Positions 42,225 to 53,130 are shown, counted from the first letter of the stretch. The stretch is DNA of 64,000 nt from Roseateles sp. (GCA_019232985.1 JAFAMW010000030.1:1-64000), one strand, 5' to 3'. Made by a program: numbers and translations. The notes: generated by a model not told the origin, from the sequence alone.

Positions 42225-42716
42225 ATGCCGACAAGCCGCCCCACGTCCGAACCTTCGCGCCCCCATTCGGCCGGTCGCCGGATCCAGGTACGTCGCTCCG
42301 GCGTGCACGGCCGTGGCGTCTATGCAGCCGCGCCGATCGAGGCCGGCGCGACCATCATCGAATACAAGGGCGAGATCATCCCCTGGGCCGAGGCGCTGCG
42401 CCGCCACCCGCACGATCCCGCGCAACCGAACCATACCTTCTACTTCCACATCGACGGCGGCCGGGTCATCGACGCCCTGTACGGCGGCAACAGCGCGCGC
42501 TGGATCAACCACAGCTGCGACCCGAACTGCGAGGCCGACGAGGCCGACGGCCGCGTGTTCATCAAGGCGCTGCGCGACCTCGAGCCCGGCGAGGAGCTGT
42601 TCTACGACTACGGCCTGACCATAGCCGAGCGCTACACGCCCAAGCTCAAGAAGGAGTTCGCCTGCCATTGCGGCGCGCTCACCTGCCGTGGCACCATGCT
42701 CGCGCCCAAGCGTTGA
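42225..42716 (+). CDS. SET-domain protein methyltransferase-like
   Basis: The 163-residue protein is almost only a SET domain. It has RRSGVHGRGVYAAAPIEAG near the start, the cofactor-site motif NHSCDPNC at 95-102 and the catalytic YDYG at 127-130. The post-SET cysteines CHC...C (C147, C149, C154) complete a zinc site with C98. All the parts needed for lysine methylation are present. SET proteins are typical of eukaryotes but occur in scattered bacteria, where the substrate is mostly unknown. The flanks are topB (divergent) and birA. Confidence 0.92.
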   Translation: MPTSRPTSEPSRPHSAGRRIQVRRSGVHGRGVYAAAPIEAGATIIEYKGEIIPWAEALRRHPHDPAQPNHTFYFHIDGGRVIDALYGGNSARWINHSCDPNCEADEADGRVFIKALRDLEPGEELFYDYGLTIAERYTPKLKKEFACHCGALTCRGTMLAPKR

Positions 42717-42729
42717 GCGGCCCGCCACC

Positions 42730-43599
42730 ATGACGATCTCTTCCGAGCGCAACACGCCGCACCTGGCCTGGCACACCGAAGCCCTGTGGGCGCAGCTCGA
42801 GCCGCTGCTGCCGGGCCTCGGCATCGAGGTCCTCGCGCGCATCGATTCGACCAACACGGCCCTGCTCGAACGCGTGCGCCGCGAGACCCAGACCGACGAG
42901 GGCGGTCGCCAGTACGGCCGGCGCGCCGGCGACCTGCTGCCGAGCCTGCTCGTCGCCGAGCACCAGACGCTCGGCCGCGGCCGCATGGGCCGCGCCTGGG
43001 TGTCGGCGCCGGGCAGCTCGCTGACCTTCTCGCTCGGCGTCGGCCTGCCCGAGGCCGACTGGACCGGCCTGTCGCTCGTCGTCGGCAGCGCGATCGCCGA
43101 GGCGCTCGAGCCCGCGCCCGGCGCGGCCCCGCGCCTCATGCTCAAGTGGCCGAACGACCTGTGGCTCGACGGCCGCAAGCTCGGCGGCATCCTGATCGAG
43201 ACCTTGCAGGCGAACCGCCAGCGCCTCGTCGTGATCGGCGTCGGCATCAACGTCAGGGAGTTCGGCGACCCGGCCGACGCGGCCTTGGCCGGCCAGTTCG
43301 GCACCGGCTTCGCCGCGCTCGACGAGCTGCTGCCGGGCATCATGCTGCCCGAGGCGCTCGCGCGCGTCGTGCCGGCGCTCGCGCGAGCGCTCGTGGACTT
43401 CCCGAGCAAGGGTTTCGCGGCCTGGCAGCCGGCCTATACTCGCCGCGACCTCACGCTGGGCCGGCAGGTCACGGCCGGCGCGCTGAGCGGCGAATCGCTC
43501 GGCGTCGGCGCCGACGCGAGCCTGCAGGTGCGCGACGCCGACGGCGCCGTGCACGGCGTGAGCGCCGGCGACGTGAGCGTGCGCCTGCAGCCATCCTGA
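42730..43599 (+). CDS. birA: biotin--[acetyl-CoA-carboxylase] ligase
   Basis: The 289-residue enzyme attaches biotin to the carboxylase carrier. The ligase core shows STNTAL, the biotin loop GRGRMGRAW and the catalytic KWPNDLWLDGRKLGGILIE. A small C-terminal SH3-like domain follows. The N-terminal helix-turn-helix of repressor-type BirA is missing, so it is ligase only. ATG at 42730 follows the SET gene by 13 bases. Confidence 0.94.
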   Translation: MTISSERNTPHLAWHTEALWAQLEPLLPGLGIEVLARIDSTNTALLERVRRETQTDEGGRQYGRRAGDLLPSLLVAEHQTLGRGRMGRAWVSAPGSSLTFSLGVGLPEADWTGLSLVVGSAIAEALEPAPGAAPRLMLKWPNDLWLDGRKLGGILIETLQANRQRLVVIGVGINVREFGDPADAALAGQFGTGFAALDELLPGIMLPEALARVVPALARALVDFPSKGFAAWQPAYTRRDLTLGRQVTAGALSGESLGVGADASLQVRDADGAVHGVSAGDVSVRLQPS

Positions 43600-43632
43600 C
43601 GAGCATCCGCCCCCGAGGAGCGCCCTGCCCCC

Positions 43633-44385
43633 ATGCTTCGAGCCCTTGTCCTCGCCCTGGCCCTGGCCAACGCGCTGTTCTTCGTCTGGAGCCGCGGCTG
43701 GATCGACGGCCTCACCGGGCTCAAGGCGAGCGGCGACCGCGAGCCCCAGCGCCTCGCCCAGCAGCAGCACCCCGAGCGCATCCAGCTGATGGGCCAGCAG
43801 GCGCTCGCCGCGATCCGGCAGACCGCCTGTGTCGCGCTCGGCCCGCTCGACGGCGACGCGGCGCTGGCCGCCGCGCGCGGCGCGCTGCAGCGCGCGGGCG
43901 TCGACGGCTGGCGCGTCGACGCCGGCCAGGCCGTCGGCGTGTGGGCCGTCGCGACGATCCGGCTCGCCGACCGGGACTTCCAGGCGCGCAAGGAAGAGAC
44001 CTACAAGCGCATGCACATCGCCTACGACTACCTGAGCGGCGTGCCGGCCGAGATGCCGAGCCTCGTGCTGTCGCGCCATGCGAGCGCGCAGGCCGCCGAG
44101 GCCGAGCTCGCGCAGCTTTCGCGCCACGCGCTCAAGGGCCTGCGCGTGCTCCAGCTGCAAGCGCCGGTGCCGCGCGCGAGCCTCGTGTTCGCGCAGGCCG
44201 ACGGCCTGCTGCAGGGCCGGCTGCGCAACCTCAAGGACGCCCAGCTCGCCGCGACGCTGCACGACTGCAGCGCCGACGAGGCGGCGTTCGCCGCCGCGCC
44301 TAGCGCGGCGAGCGCGCCCGCGAGCGGCGCGGCGGGCGCAGCGCCAGCGCGGCCAGCATCAGTGCCACGGCCCACAGCGGGCTGA
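43633..44385 (+). CDS. SPOR-domain-like membrane protein
   Basis: The 250-residue protein has an N-terminal membrane helix (ALVLALALANALFFVWSRG) and a soluble part with two beta-alpha-beta units (TACVALGPLDGDAALAAARGAL; SLVLSRHASAQAAEAELAQL) typical of SPOR folds. The C-terminus is a low-complexity A/P/S/G tail. SPOR domains bind denuded peptidoglycan at division sites. Its last 86 bases overlap the end of the convergent subtilase gene, so the 3' ends of the two genes share DNA. Confidence 0.75.
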   Translation: MLRALVLALALANALFFVWSRGWIDGLTGLKASGDREPQRLAQQQHPERIQLMGQQALAAIRQTACVALGPLDGDAALAAARGALQRAGVDGWRVDAGQAVGVWAVATIRLADRDFQARKEETYKRMHIAYDYLSGVPAEMPSLVLSRHASAQAAEAELAQLSRHALKGLRVLQLQAPVPRASLVFAQADGLLQGRLRNLKDAQLAATLHDCSADEAAFAAAPSAASAPASGAAGAAPARPASVPRPTAG

Positions 44386-46414
44386 ACGCGCCGCCGCCGC
44401 CCGAGCTGCCGCTCGTCGAAGCGCTGCCCGCGCTGCCGCTGCTGCCCGAGCTGCCGCTCGAACCGCTGCTGCTGCTCGCCGCGACGACGATGCTCTGCGT
44501 CGTCGTGTAGGTGTCGCCGAAGTCGTCGGTGACGGCGAGCTGCACCGAGATCGTGCCGGCCGCCGTCGGCGCGAGCGTCGTCGAGCTGCCCGTCGTGCCC
44601 GACGCGAAGCCGGTCACGGCGCCGCCGCCGCTCACCAGGGTCCAGGCCCAGCTCGAGACGCTGCGGCCGCTCGCGAGGTTCGCGCTGCCGGTCAGCGTGA
44701 CGGTCTGGCCCGCCGTCGGGCTCGCCGGCGCCACGGCGATGCTCGCCGACGCGGCGCCGAGCGCCTGGGCGGCCGCGACGGCCGCGCCGGTGTCGAGCAT
44801 GCCGGCGCCGCAGGTGCTCGTCGTGCAGTAGCACTCGTCCTGGGCCGTGCTGGTCGGCGCCTTGCAGGCGGCGACGCCGGCCGAGCCGCCGGTCGTCGGG
44901 AACGCGCGCACGGTGTTCTTGAGCAGCGTCGCGACCTGGGTCGGCGTGAGCTGGGGGCGCTCGGACAGCATCAGCGCGACCGTGCCGGCCACGAGCGGCG
45001 TCGAGTAGCTGGTACCGAAGCCGGTGTCGTAATAGGCGTCGTTCGCGACCGGCGTCGTCGTGCCGCTATTGCTCAGGCTCAGGATCGGGTACAGGCAGGG
45101 GCCGGTCGCGTTGCCCAACGCGTCGACGTTCACGCAGTTGCCGCCGGGCGCGGCGATCGCAACCTCGGGCCCGAGGCTGGAGAAGCCGACCTTGGTGCCG
45201 ACCTGGCGCAGCGCCGCCACCGTGACCACGCCGGCGCAGTTGCCGGGCACGCCGACCGCCTCGCCCTCGCTGTTGCCGGCCGCGACGACGACCGTCGCGC
45301 CGGCGGCGTTGACCTGCGCGATCGTGCCCGGATAGGTCCCCGTGCCCGTTCCGGTGCAGGCGCCGGACCCGCCGAGGCTCAGATTGAGCACCTTGGCCGG
45401 ATTCGGGTTGGTCGGCACGCCGGGCTGGGCGATGCCGGCGGCCCACAGCATGCCGGCCATGATGTCGGAGTCGTAGCCGCCGCACTTGCCGAGCACGCGC
45501 ACCGGCAGCAGCTTGACGCCGCCGGCGACGCCGGCCATGCCGACGCCGTTGTTCGTCGCCGCCGCGATCAGGCCGGCCACGTGGGTGCCGTGCCAGGAGC
45601 TGGCGCCGATGTCGCTCGTCGTGCAGCCGCTGCCGAGCGTGTTGTTCGCGATGTCGGTCGCGCTGACCCAGTCGCCCGGGTCGGACGCGTCGCCGTTCGC
45701 GCCCTTCGTGCCCTCGTTGTTGGTGGCGAGCGCCTCGCTGCTGCCAGCCTCGCCGTAGCTGACGAAGTCGTAGCCGACATAGCCGGACGGGAAGTCGCTC
45801 GTGTCGGTCGTCTTGATGAACTGCGAGCTGCCGTCGGTGTTCGTGAAGTCCGGGTGGTCGAAGCGCACGCCGGTGTCGACGACGGCGACGACGACGCTCG
45901 ACGAACCGAAGGTGATGCCCCAGGCCGGCGGCGCGTCGATCGCCGAGACGAGCGTGCTCGACGGCACGTTCAGGTACCACTGGCCGGCGGCCGGCTGGCC
46001 GCCCGGTCCGACCGCGTAGTACGGGTCGTTGACCGTGCCGTTCGTCGCCGCGACGCGGCGGCGCTGGTCGACCGCGACCGCCTCGACCTCGGCGTCCTTC
46101 GCGAGCTCGCGCGCGAGCGTCGCGGAGTCGACGCCGGTCGCCGTGATCACCTGGGTGCGCTCGTCGAGGCTGCGCCCGCCGTGCAGCGTCGGCGCGAGGC
46201 CGCGGCGCAGGCCCAGCGTGTTCGCGCGCGTCTCGGCGATGCCGCCGACCTGCGCGTGGCCCATGCGCACATCCATGCGCTGCGCCTTGACGCTCGCGGC
46301 GTCGGCCTTGAAGCGCACGATCACGCGCGCGGTCGGGGTGGGGTCGGCGGCGTGGGCGAGGCCGCTGCCGGCGAGCGCGAGGGCGATGGCGAGGAGGTAA
46401 CGGTGCAGTTTCAT
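44300..46414 (-). CDS. subtilisin-family serine protease with GlyGly-CTERM-like tail
   Basis: The 704-residue protein has a signal peptide (RYLLAIALALAGSGLAHA), a short propeptide with inhibitor-like fold, and an S8 catalytic domain: Asp in VVAVVDTGVRFDHPDF, His in SWHGTHVAGLIAA, Ser in GTSYSTPLVAGTVALML. A Big/PKD-like beta domain follows. The end is a Ser/Gly-rich linker, a GGGG-AF segment, a hydrophobic helix (PLWAVALMLAALAL) and a basic tail. That is the layout of GlyGly-CTERM sorting signals handled by rhombosortase. No rhombosortase is in this window. Start ATG at 46414; an upstream TTG two codons earlier is possible. Confidence 0.92.
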   Translation of the reverse strand: MKLHRYLLAIALALAGSGLAHAADPTPTARVIVRFKADAASVKAQRMDVRMGHAQVGGIAETRANTLGLRRGLAPTLHGGRSLDERTQVITATGVDSATLARELAKDAEVEAVAVDQRRRVAATNGTVNDPYYAVGPGGQPAAGQWYLNVPSSTLVSAIDAPPAWGITFGSSSVVVAVVDTGVRFDHPDFTNTDGSSQFIKTTDTSDFPSGYVGYDFVSYGEAGSSEALATNNEGTKGANGDASDPGDWVSATDIANNTLGSGCTTSDIGASSWHGTHVAGLIAAATNNGVGMAGVAGGVKLLPVRVLGKCGGYDSDIMAGMLWAAGIAQPGVPTNPNPAKVLNLSLGGSGACTGTGTGTYPGTIAQVNAAGATVVVAAGNSEGEAVGVPGNCAGVVTVAALRQVGTKVGFSSLGPEVAIAAPGGNCVNVDALGNATGPCLYPILSLSNSGTTTPVANDAYYDTGFGTSYSTPLVAGTVALMLSERPQLTPTQVATLLKNTVRAFPTTGGSAGVAACKAPTSTAQDECYCTTSTCGAGMLDTGAAVAAAQALGAASASIAVAPASPTAGQTVTLTGSANLASGRSVSSWAWTLVSGGGAVTGFASGTTGSSTTLAPTAAGTISVQLAVTDDFGDTYTTTQSIVVAASSSSGSSGSSGSSGSAGSASTSGSSGGGGAFSPLWAVALMLAALALRPPRRSRARSPR

Positions 46415-46527
46415 GGACAAACTTCCAGCAACATGGCCGTCAGTGTAGGTCGCGACCCGCGGCGCAAGGCGTTAAGAAGGGCAAACGGAAGATGCCAAAC
46501 CCGACATCCACGCGCCATCAGGGTGTC

Positions 46528-46562
46528 AAAAAGCACAAACCCCGCCGCGGCGGGGTTTGTGC
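46528..46562 (-). terminator. perfect-palindrome terminator after gap
   Basis: A 30-base perfect palindrome (46533-46562; arms GCACAAACCCCGCCG) forms a very stable stem. On the minus strand it is followed by a five-base T run (complement of 46528-46532). It lies 31 bases beyond the gap stop and ends the gap transcript. Because a perfect palindrome can also extrude as a cruciform or bind a dimeric protein, another role is possible. Confidence 0.85.
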
Positions 46563-46592
46563 GGCGCAAGCCTGGCGAAGGCCCGCCCTGCG

Positions 46593-47681
<1,089 letters not shown>

Positions 47682-47704
47682 TTACATCGGCCGATCAAGC
47701 GCGC

Positions 47705-49744
47705 TCAGCGCTTCCTGGTCTTGAGACGCGCCGCGCCGATCGCGACGCGCACGGTGTCGGCGACGTTCTCGGCCGTGAAGCCGAAATGCTTGAACAGCAC
47801 GCCGGCCGGCGCCGACTCGCCGAAGGTGTCGATGCCGACGACGGCCGCGCAGCCGTACTTCCACCAGCCGTCGCTGACGCCGGCCTCGACGGCGACGCGC
47901 GGCACGCCCTCGGGCAGCACGCTGGCCTTGTACTTCGCGTCCTGGCGGTCGAACACCGTCGTGCTCGGCATCGAGACGACGCGCACGCCGATGCCGTCCT
48001 GGGCGAGCAGCTCCTGCGCGCGCATCGCGAGCTGGACCTCGGAGCCGGTCGCGATGATCACGGCCTGGGCCTTCTTTTTCTTCACGCCGATCGGCTCGGC
48101 GAGCACGTAGCCGCCCTTGGCGACTTCGTCGATCGCCTGCTTGGGCGCGTAGGGCAGGTTCTGGCGCGACAGCGCGAGCACGCTCGGGCGCTGGGCGTTG
48201 CCGATCGCCATGGTCCAGGCGACGACGGTCTCGGCCGTGTCGGCCGGGCGCCAGACGTCGAGACCCGGGATCAGGCGCAGGCTCGCGACCTGCTCGACCG
48301 ACTGGTGGGTCGGGCCGTCCTCGCCCAGGCCGATCGAGTCGTGCGTGAACACGTGGATCACGCGCTGCTTCATCAGCGCGGCCATGCGGATCGCGTTGCG
48401 GCTGTAGTCGCTGAAGGTCAGGAAGGTGCCGCCGTAGGGGATGTAGCCGCCGTGCAGGGCGACGCCGTTCATGATCGCGGCCATGCCGAACTCGCGCACG
48501 CCGTAGTTGATGTGGCGGCCGCCGTTCGGCACGCCGGCGTCGAAGCGCAGCGGCGGCGTCGACTTGGTGTTCGTCAGGACCGAGCCGGTCAGGTCGGCGC
48601 TGCCGCCGAGCAGCTCGGGCAGCGCGGCCGTGAAGGCCTCGAGCGCGATCTGGCTGGCCTTGCGGCTCGCGACGGTCTGGGCCTCGGTGTGGGCCTTGAT
48701 CACGGCGTCGACGGCGACCTGGGCGAAGTCGGTCGGCAGCACGCCGGCCATGCGGCGCTCGAACTCGGCGGCGAGCTCGGGGTGGGCCGCGGCGTAGGCG
48801 TCGAAGCGCTCGTCCCAGGCCGCCTCGGTCTTCGCGCCGGCGGCCTTCGCGTCCCAGCCCGCGTAGACCTCGGCCGGGATCTCGAACGGAGGGTGGTTCC
48901 AGCCGAGCGCGGCGCGCGTCAGCGCGATCTCGTCGGCGCCGAGCGCCTCGCCGTGCGCCTTGGCCGTGCCGCCGCGGTTCGGGCTGCCCTTGCCGATCGT
49001 GGTCTTGGCGATCACGAGCGTCGGCTTGTCGGTGCTGCGCTTGGCCTGGGCCAGCGCCGCGTCGACGGCGTCGACGTCGTGGCCGTCGACCGGGCCGATC
49101 ACGTTCCAGCCGTAGGCCTCGAAGCGCTTGGCCGTGTCGTCGACGAACCAGGGCGCGACCTGGCCGTCGATCGAGATGCCGTTGTCGTCGTAGACCGCGA
49201 TCAGCTTGTTCAGCTGCCACGCGCCCGCGAGCGCGCAGGCCTCGTGGCTCACGCCTTCCATCAGGCAGCCGTCGCCGAGGAAGGCGTAGGTGTGGTGGTC
49301 GACGATGGCGTGGCCGTCGCGGTTGAACTCGCGGGCGAGCAGCTTCTCGGCCAGCGCCATGCCGACCGCGTTCGTGATGCCCTGGCCGAGCGGGCCCGTC
49401 GTCGTCTCGACGCCCGGCGTGACGCCGACCTCGGGGTGGCCCGGCGTCTTGCTGTGGAGCTGGCGGAAGGCCTTGATCTCTTCGATCGGCAGGTCGTAGC
49501 CGGTCAGGTGCAGCAGCGCGTAGATCAGCATCGAGCCATGGCCGTTCGACAGCACGAAGCGGTCGCGGTCGGCCCAGTGCGGGTTCGCCGGGTTGTGGCG
49601 CAGGTGGCGGCCCCACAGCGCGACGGCGATCTCGGCCATGCCCATCGGCGCGCCCGGGTGGCCGCTATTGGCCTGCTGGACGGCGTCCATGGCCAGGGCG
49701 CGGATGGCGTTGGCCAGTTCGGTGGTGGGCGTAGCGGTCGTCAT
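47705..49744 (-). CDS. tkt: transketolase
   Basis: The 679-residue thiamine diphosphate enzyme has [13 protein letters not shown] near the N-terminus. The cofactor loop is [18 protein letters not shown] with the following [16 protein letters not shown], and the pyrimidine-binding part includes [17 protein letters not shown]. It interconverts sugar phosphates in the pentose phosphate and possibly Calvin cycles. Typical length. It is upstream of gap on the same strand. Confidence 0.97.
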   Translation of the reverse strand: MTTATPTTELANAIRALAMDAVQQANSGHPGAPMGMAEIAVALWGRHLRHNPANPHWADRDRFVLSNGHGSMLIYALLHLTGYDLPIEEIKAFRQLHSKTPGHPEVGVTPGVETTTGPLGQGITNAVGMALAEKLLAREFNRDGHAIVDHHTYAFLGDGCLMEGVSHEACALAGAWQLNKLIAVYDDNGISIDGQVAPWFVDDTAKRFEAYGWNVIGPVDGHDVDAVDAALAQAKRSTDKPTLVIAKTTIGKGSPNRGGTAKAHGEALGADEIALTRAALGWNHPPFEIPAEVYAGWDAKAAGAKTEAAWDERFDAYAAAHPELAAEFERRMAGVLPTDFAQVAVDAVIKAHTEAQTVASRKASQIALEAFTAALPELLGGSADLTGSVLTNTKSTPPLRFDAGVPNGGRHINYGVREFGMAAIMNGVALHGGYIPYGGTFLTFSDYSRNAIRMAALMKQRVIHVFTHDSIGLGEDGPTHQSVEQVASLRLIPGLDVWRPADTAETVVAWTMAIGNAQRPSVLALSRQNLPYAPKQAIDEVAKGGYVLAEPIGVKKKKAQAVIIATGSEVQLAMRAQELLAQDGIGVRVVSMPSTTVFDRQDAKYKASVLPEGVPRVAVEAGVSDGWWKYGCAAVVGIDTFGESAPAGVLFKHFGFTAENVADTVRVAIGAARLKTRKR

Positions 49745-49837
49745 GGCGGGGGCTTTCCTGGGCGGTGTAATGGGCTGGTAACCGCGCTCGCCGGTGGGCC
49801 TCCCGGCGCCGCGCGCGGCAAAGTCCGGGATTCTACG

Positions 49838-49858
49838 GGGGGCGGCGCGGCCGCCCCC
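49838..49858 (-). terminator. GC-rich hairpin after the aldo/keto reductase gene
   Basis: GGGGGCGG (49838-49845) pairs with CCGCCCCC (49851-49858) around a five-base loop, 19 bases beyond the AKR stop. No T run follows on the minus strand, so it is a weak or rho-assisted terminator between the AKR gene and tkt. Confidence 0.4.
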
Positions 49859-49876
49859 ATCCGCTCGAATCCGGCG

Positions 49877-50857
49877 TTACTGCGCGAGCGGCAGCGTGAT
49901 CGCGTCGATGCGCGCGAGCACCTCGGGCGTCAGACGCGGCGTCACGGCGAGCGCGCCGAGGTTGTGCTCGAGCTGCTCGAGCCGGCTCGCGCCGAGGATC
50001 ACGGTGGACACGCGCGGGTTGCGGTTGCACCACGCGATCGCGAGCTGGGCGACGCTGCAGCCGAGCGCCTTGGCGACGCCCTCGAGCTCGGCGACCGCGG
50101 CGTTGCGCGTCGCGTCGACGAGCTGGTCCTTGATCCAGCCCATGTTCGCGACCGTCGCGCGGCTGCCCTCGGGCACGCCGTGGCGGTACTTGCCCGTCAG
50201 CAGGCCCGAGGCGAGCGGGCTCCAGGTCGTCAGGCCCAGGCCATGGTCTTCGTACAGGCGCGCGTATTCCTGCTCGACGCGCTTGCGGTGCAGCAGGTGG
50301 TACTGCGGCTGCTCCATGACGGGCTTGTGCAGGTGGTGGCGCTCGGCGATGTCGCAGGCCGCGCGGATCTCGTCGGCGCTCCACTCGCTCGTGCCCCAGT
50401 ACAGCGCCTTGCCCTGGCGGATCATGTCGCTCATCGCCCAGACGGTTTCCTCGATCGGCGTGTGCGGGTCGGGGCGGTGGCAGTAGACGAGGTCGATATG
50501 GTCGAAGCCGAAGCGCTTGAGCGAGCCGTCGATCGCCTGCATCAGGTATTTGCGGTTCAGCGTGTTCTTGAAATTGACCGTCGGCTCCTGCTGGTCGATG
50601 CCCCAGTAGAACTTGGTCGAGACGACGAAGCGGTGGCGCGCCCAGCCGAGCTCGCGGATCGCCGCGCCCATGACTTCCTCGCTCTTGCCGAGGGCGTAGC
50701 CCTCGGCGTTGTCGAAGAAGTTCACGCCCGCGTCGCAGGCCGCGGCGAGCATGGTCGCGGCGGCCTTGACGTCGACCTGGTTGTGATACGTGACCCACGA
50801 GCCGAGCGACAGCTCGGAGACCTGCAGGCCGCTGCGGCCCAGGCGTCGGTATTGCAT
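49877..50857 (-). CDS. aldo/keto reductase, Kv-beta-like (AKR6 type)
   Basis: The 326-residue TIM-barrel enzyme shows [19 protein letters not shown] and a catalytic tetrad: Asp in [11 protein letters not shown] with Tyr, Lys in VVSTKFYWG, His in [15 protein letters not shown]. The NADPH-binding end is [18 protein letters not shown]. It resembles the potassium-channel beta subunit branch of AKRs. Substrate unknown. ATG at 50857 replaces a TTG five codons upstream. The gene is divergent from ubiH. Confidence 0.92.
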   Translation of the reverse strand: MQYRRLGRSGLQVSELSLGSWVTYHNQVDVKAAATMLAAACDAGVNFFDNAEGYALGKSEEVMGAAIRELGWARHRFVVSTKFYWGIDQQEPTVNFKNTLNRKYLMQAIDGSLKRFGFDHIDLVYCHRPDPHTPIEETVWAMSDMIRQGKALYWGTSEWSADEIRAACDIAERHHLHKPVMEQPQYHLLHRKRVEQEYARLYEDHGLGLTTWSPLASGLLTGKYRHGVPEGSRATVANMGWIKDQLVDATRNAAVAELEGVAKALGCSVAQLAIAWCNRNPRVSTVILGASRLEQLEHNLGALAVTPRLTPEVLARIDAITLPLAQ

Positions 50858-50964
50858 TGTTTGACTCCGCAAAGGGATGGGGGAAGGCGGTTATGGGGAA
50901 CCGGGCGCGGCAGCGTAGCGCACATCGCAAGACCCTATGCCGCGGCGCCGATATCATCGTCGCG

Positions 50965-52203
50965 ATGAGCACCTCCCGTCCCCTGCGCCTCGCCGTCGTC
51001 GGCGCCGGGCCCGCCGGCCTCGCGCTCGCGCTGCTCGCGGCGCGCGAGCTGCCCGGGGCCAGCGTGAGCCTGTTCGACGCGCGGCCGCTCGAGCGCGACA
51101 TCGGCGCCGACCCGCGCACGATTGCGCTGTCGCTCGGCAGCGTGCAGCTGCTCGAGCGCCTCGGCGCGTTCGACGCGGCGCGCGCCCAGGCGATCGCGAC
51201 GGTCCACGTCAGCCAGGCGCCGCCGACGCCGCAGCACCGCTTGTTCGGCCCGGCCGGCGAACCCGAGGTCCGCATCACGGCGGCCGAGCTCGGCGTGCCG
51301 CGGCTCGGCGCCGTGCTCGCCTACGGTGCGCTCGTCGCGCCGCTGCAGGCGGCCTGGCTCGCGCTCGCCCAGGCCGCGCCGCAGCGCCTCGTCACGCGCT
51401 TCGGCACCCCGGTCGCTGCGATCAAGCCGGTCGCGGGCGCGCCCGGCGAGACCGGCGCGGCCGCCGACGAGGTCGAGGTCGACGCCGGCATCGTCGAGCG
51501 CTTCGACCTCGTCGTCGTCGCCGAGGGCGGCGTGTTCGCCGAGCAGGCGCGCAAGTCGATCACCCACGATTACGCGCAGAACGCCTGGGTCGGCACGCTG
51601 ACGCTCGCGCCCGACGCGCCGGCCGGCATGGCCTTCGAGCGTTTCACGCGCAACGGCCCGCTCGCGCTGCTGCCGCTGCCGGCCACGGCCGACGGCGCGC
51701 GCCGCGCGGCGCTGGTCTGGTGCATGCCGGCGGCCGAGGACGAGATCGCCGAGCTCGACGACGCGCAGCGCTGCACCGTGATCCAGACCCTGCTGCCCGC
51801 GGCGGCCGGCACGGTGCGCGGCATCTCGGCACTGAAGAAGTTCCCGCTCGGCCTGAACGCCGAGCGCACGCTCGTCGACGGCCGCGTCGTGCGCATCGGC
51901 AACGCGGCGCAGACCCTGCACCCGGTCGCCGGCCAGGGCCTCAACCTCGGCCTGCGCGACGCCTGGTCGCTCGTGCATTCGCTCAAGCGCGGCGACGCGG
52001 TCGGCGCGGCGCTGCGCCGCGTCGAATGGCAGCGCGCCCCCGACCGCTGGAGCACGATCGTCGCGACCGACTTTCTCGCGCGCAGCTTCGCGTCGCGCTG
52101 GCCGGGCCTGCCCGTGGTGCGCGGCCTCGGCCTCGCGGCCGTGCAGGCGCTGCCTGCCGCGAAAAAGGCGCTCGCGCGCCAGATGATGTTCGGCCGGCGA
52201 TGA
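50965..52203 (+). CDS. UbiH/COQ6-type FAD monooxygenase
   Basis: The 412-residue flavoprotein has FAD-binding VVGAGPAGLALALLA, the DG motif region and the second FAD motif RIGNAAQTLHPVAGQGLNLGLRDAW, diagnostic of ubiquinone-biosynthesis hydroxylases. Whether it acts at C6 (UbiH) or another ring position cannot be told by eye. Start ATG at 50965. It overlaps the following periplasmic-binding gene by ATGA. Confidence 0.9.
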   Translation: MSTSRPLRLAVVGAGPAGLALALLAARELPGASVSLFDARPLERDIGADPRTIALSLGSVQLLERLGAFDAARAQAIATVHVSQAPPTPQHRLFGPAGEPEVRITAAELGVPRLGAVLAYGALVAPLQAAWLALAQAAPQRLVTRFGTPVAAIKPVAGAPGETGAAADEVEVDAGIVERFDLVVVAEGGVFAEQARKSITHDYAQNAWVGTLTLAPDAPAGMAFERFTRNGPLALLPLPATADGARRAALVWCMPAAEDEIAELDDAQRCTVIQTLLPAAAGTVRGISALKKFPLGLNAERTLVDGRVVRIGNAAQTLHPVAGQGLNLGLRDAWSLVHSLKRGDAVGAALRRVEWQRAPDRWSTIVATDFLARSFASRWPGLPVVRGLGLAAVQALPAAKKALARQMMFGRR

Positions 52204-53117
52204 CGCGGCGGGCGGACTGGCGCGACCTCGCCCGGGCCGCCCGGCTCGCGCTGGGCCGCACGATCGCCGTCGGCGCGATGGCAGCCCTGCCCGCCGGCCC
52301 CGCCTGGGCCGGCCCCGGCCAGGCCGTCGCGCCCGCGCCGACGCGCGTCGTCTACCCGTCGGCGCCACAGGTCGGCGACCACCGCGGCGACTTCTATATC
52401 GAGCTGCTCAGGCTCGCGCTCGCGAAGTCCGACGGGCGCTTCCAGGTCGTCGGCTCGACCGACCCGAGCATGGCCTCGCGCGCGTTCGTGCGCCTCGCGC
52501 GGCACGAGGGCGTCGACGTGATCTGGGCGCCCACGACGCGCGAATTCGAGCACGACTACCGTGCCGTGCGCGTGCCGCTGGACAAGGGCCTGCTCGGCTG
52601 GCGCCTGCTGCTCGTGCGGCGCGACGACCTCGCGCGCTTCGCCAAGGTCGCGACGGGCGCGCAGCTGCGTGCGCTGCGCGCCGGCCTCGCGGCCGAATGG
52701 TCGGACACCCAGGTGCTGCGCGACAACGGCCTGCCCGTCGTTACGGCCTCGCTCTACGACAACCTGTTCCCGATGCTCGCGGCGCAGCGCTTCGACTACT
52801 TCCCGCGCGGCGTCGCCGAGATCGTCGACGAGCAGCGCGCCCACCCCGAGTTCGCGATCGAGCCGCGCCTCGTGCTGCACTACCCGGCCTGCACCTACTT
52901 CTTCGTCGCGCGCGACAACGAGCGGCTCGCCGCGCAGATCGAGCTCGGCCTGCGCCGCGCGCTGCAGGACGGCGCGTTCGAGAAGCTGTTCGACTTCTAC
53001 AACGGCGACGCGGTGCGCGCGGCGGGGCTCGAGCAGCGCCGCGTGCTCGAGCTGCGCAACACCGTCGAGCCGCCGGGCTGCGCGGCGCCGCCGCTCGTGA
53101 GGAAGGCGCGGCGCTAG
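52200..53117 (+). CDS. periplasmic solute-binding-protein-like gene
   Basis: The 305-residue protein has an N-terminal signal (ARLALGRTIAVGAMAALPAGPAWA) and the fold of bacterial extracellular solute-binding family 3: VIWAPTTREFEHDYRAVRVPLDKGLLGWRLLLVRRDD region, then a hinge and LGLRRALQDGAFEKLFDFY. No permease or ATPase gene is nearby. Such lone proteins may be sensors or degenerate transporters. It is translationally coupled to the UbiH-like gene, an odd pairing that may be incidental. Confidence 0.75.
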   Translation: MTRRADWRDLARAARLALGRTIAVGAMAALPAGPAWAGPGQAVAPAPTRVVYPSAPQVGDHRGDFYIELLRLALAKSDGRFQVVGSTDPSMASRAFVRLARHEGVDVIWAPTTREFEHDYRAVRVPLDKGLLGWRLLLVRRDDLARFAKVATGAQLRALRAGLAAEWSDTQVLRDNGLPVVTASLYDNLFPMLAAQRFDYFPRGVAEIVDEQRAHPEFAIEPRLVLHYPACTYFFVARDNERLAAQIELGLRRALQDGAFEKLFDFYNGDAVRAAGLEQRRVLELRNTVEPPGCAAPPLVRKARR

Positions 53118-53130
53118 CCGGTCGGGCGGC

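Noticed and set aside
47786..50968. 1060-codon plus-strand frame opposite tkt and the aldo/keto reductase gene
   Set aside because: It spans two clear minus-strand genes and the gap between them; composition is that of a codon-phase shadow.
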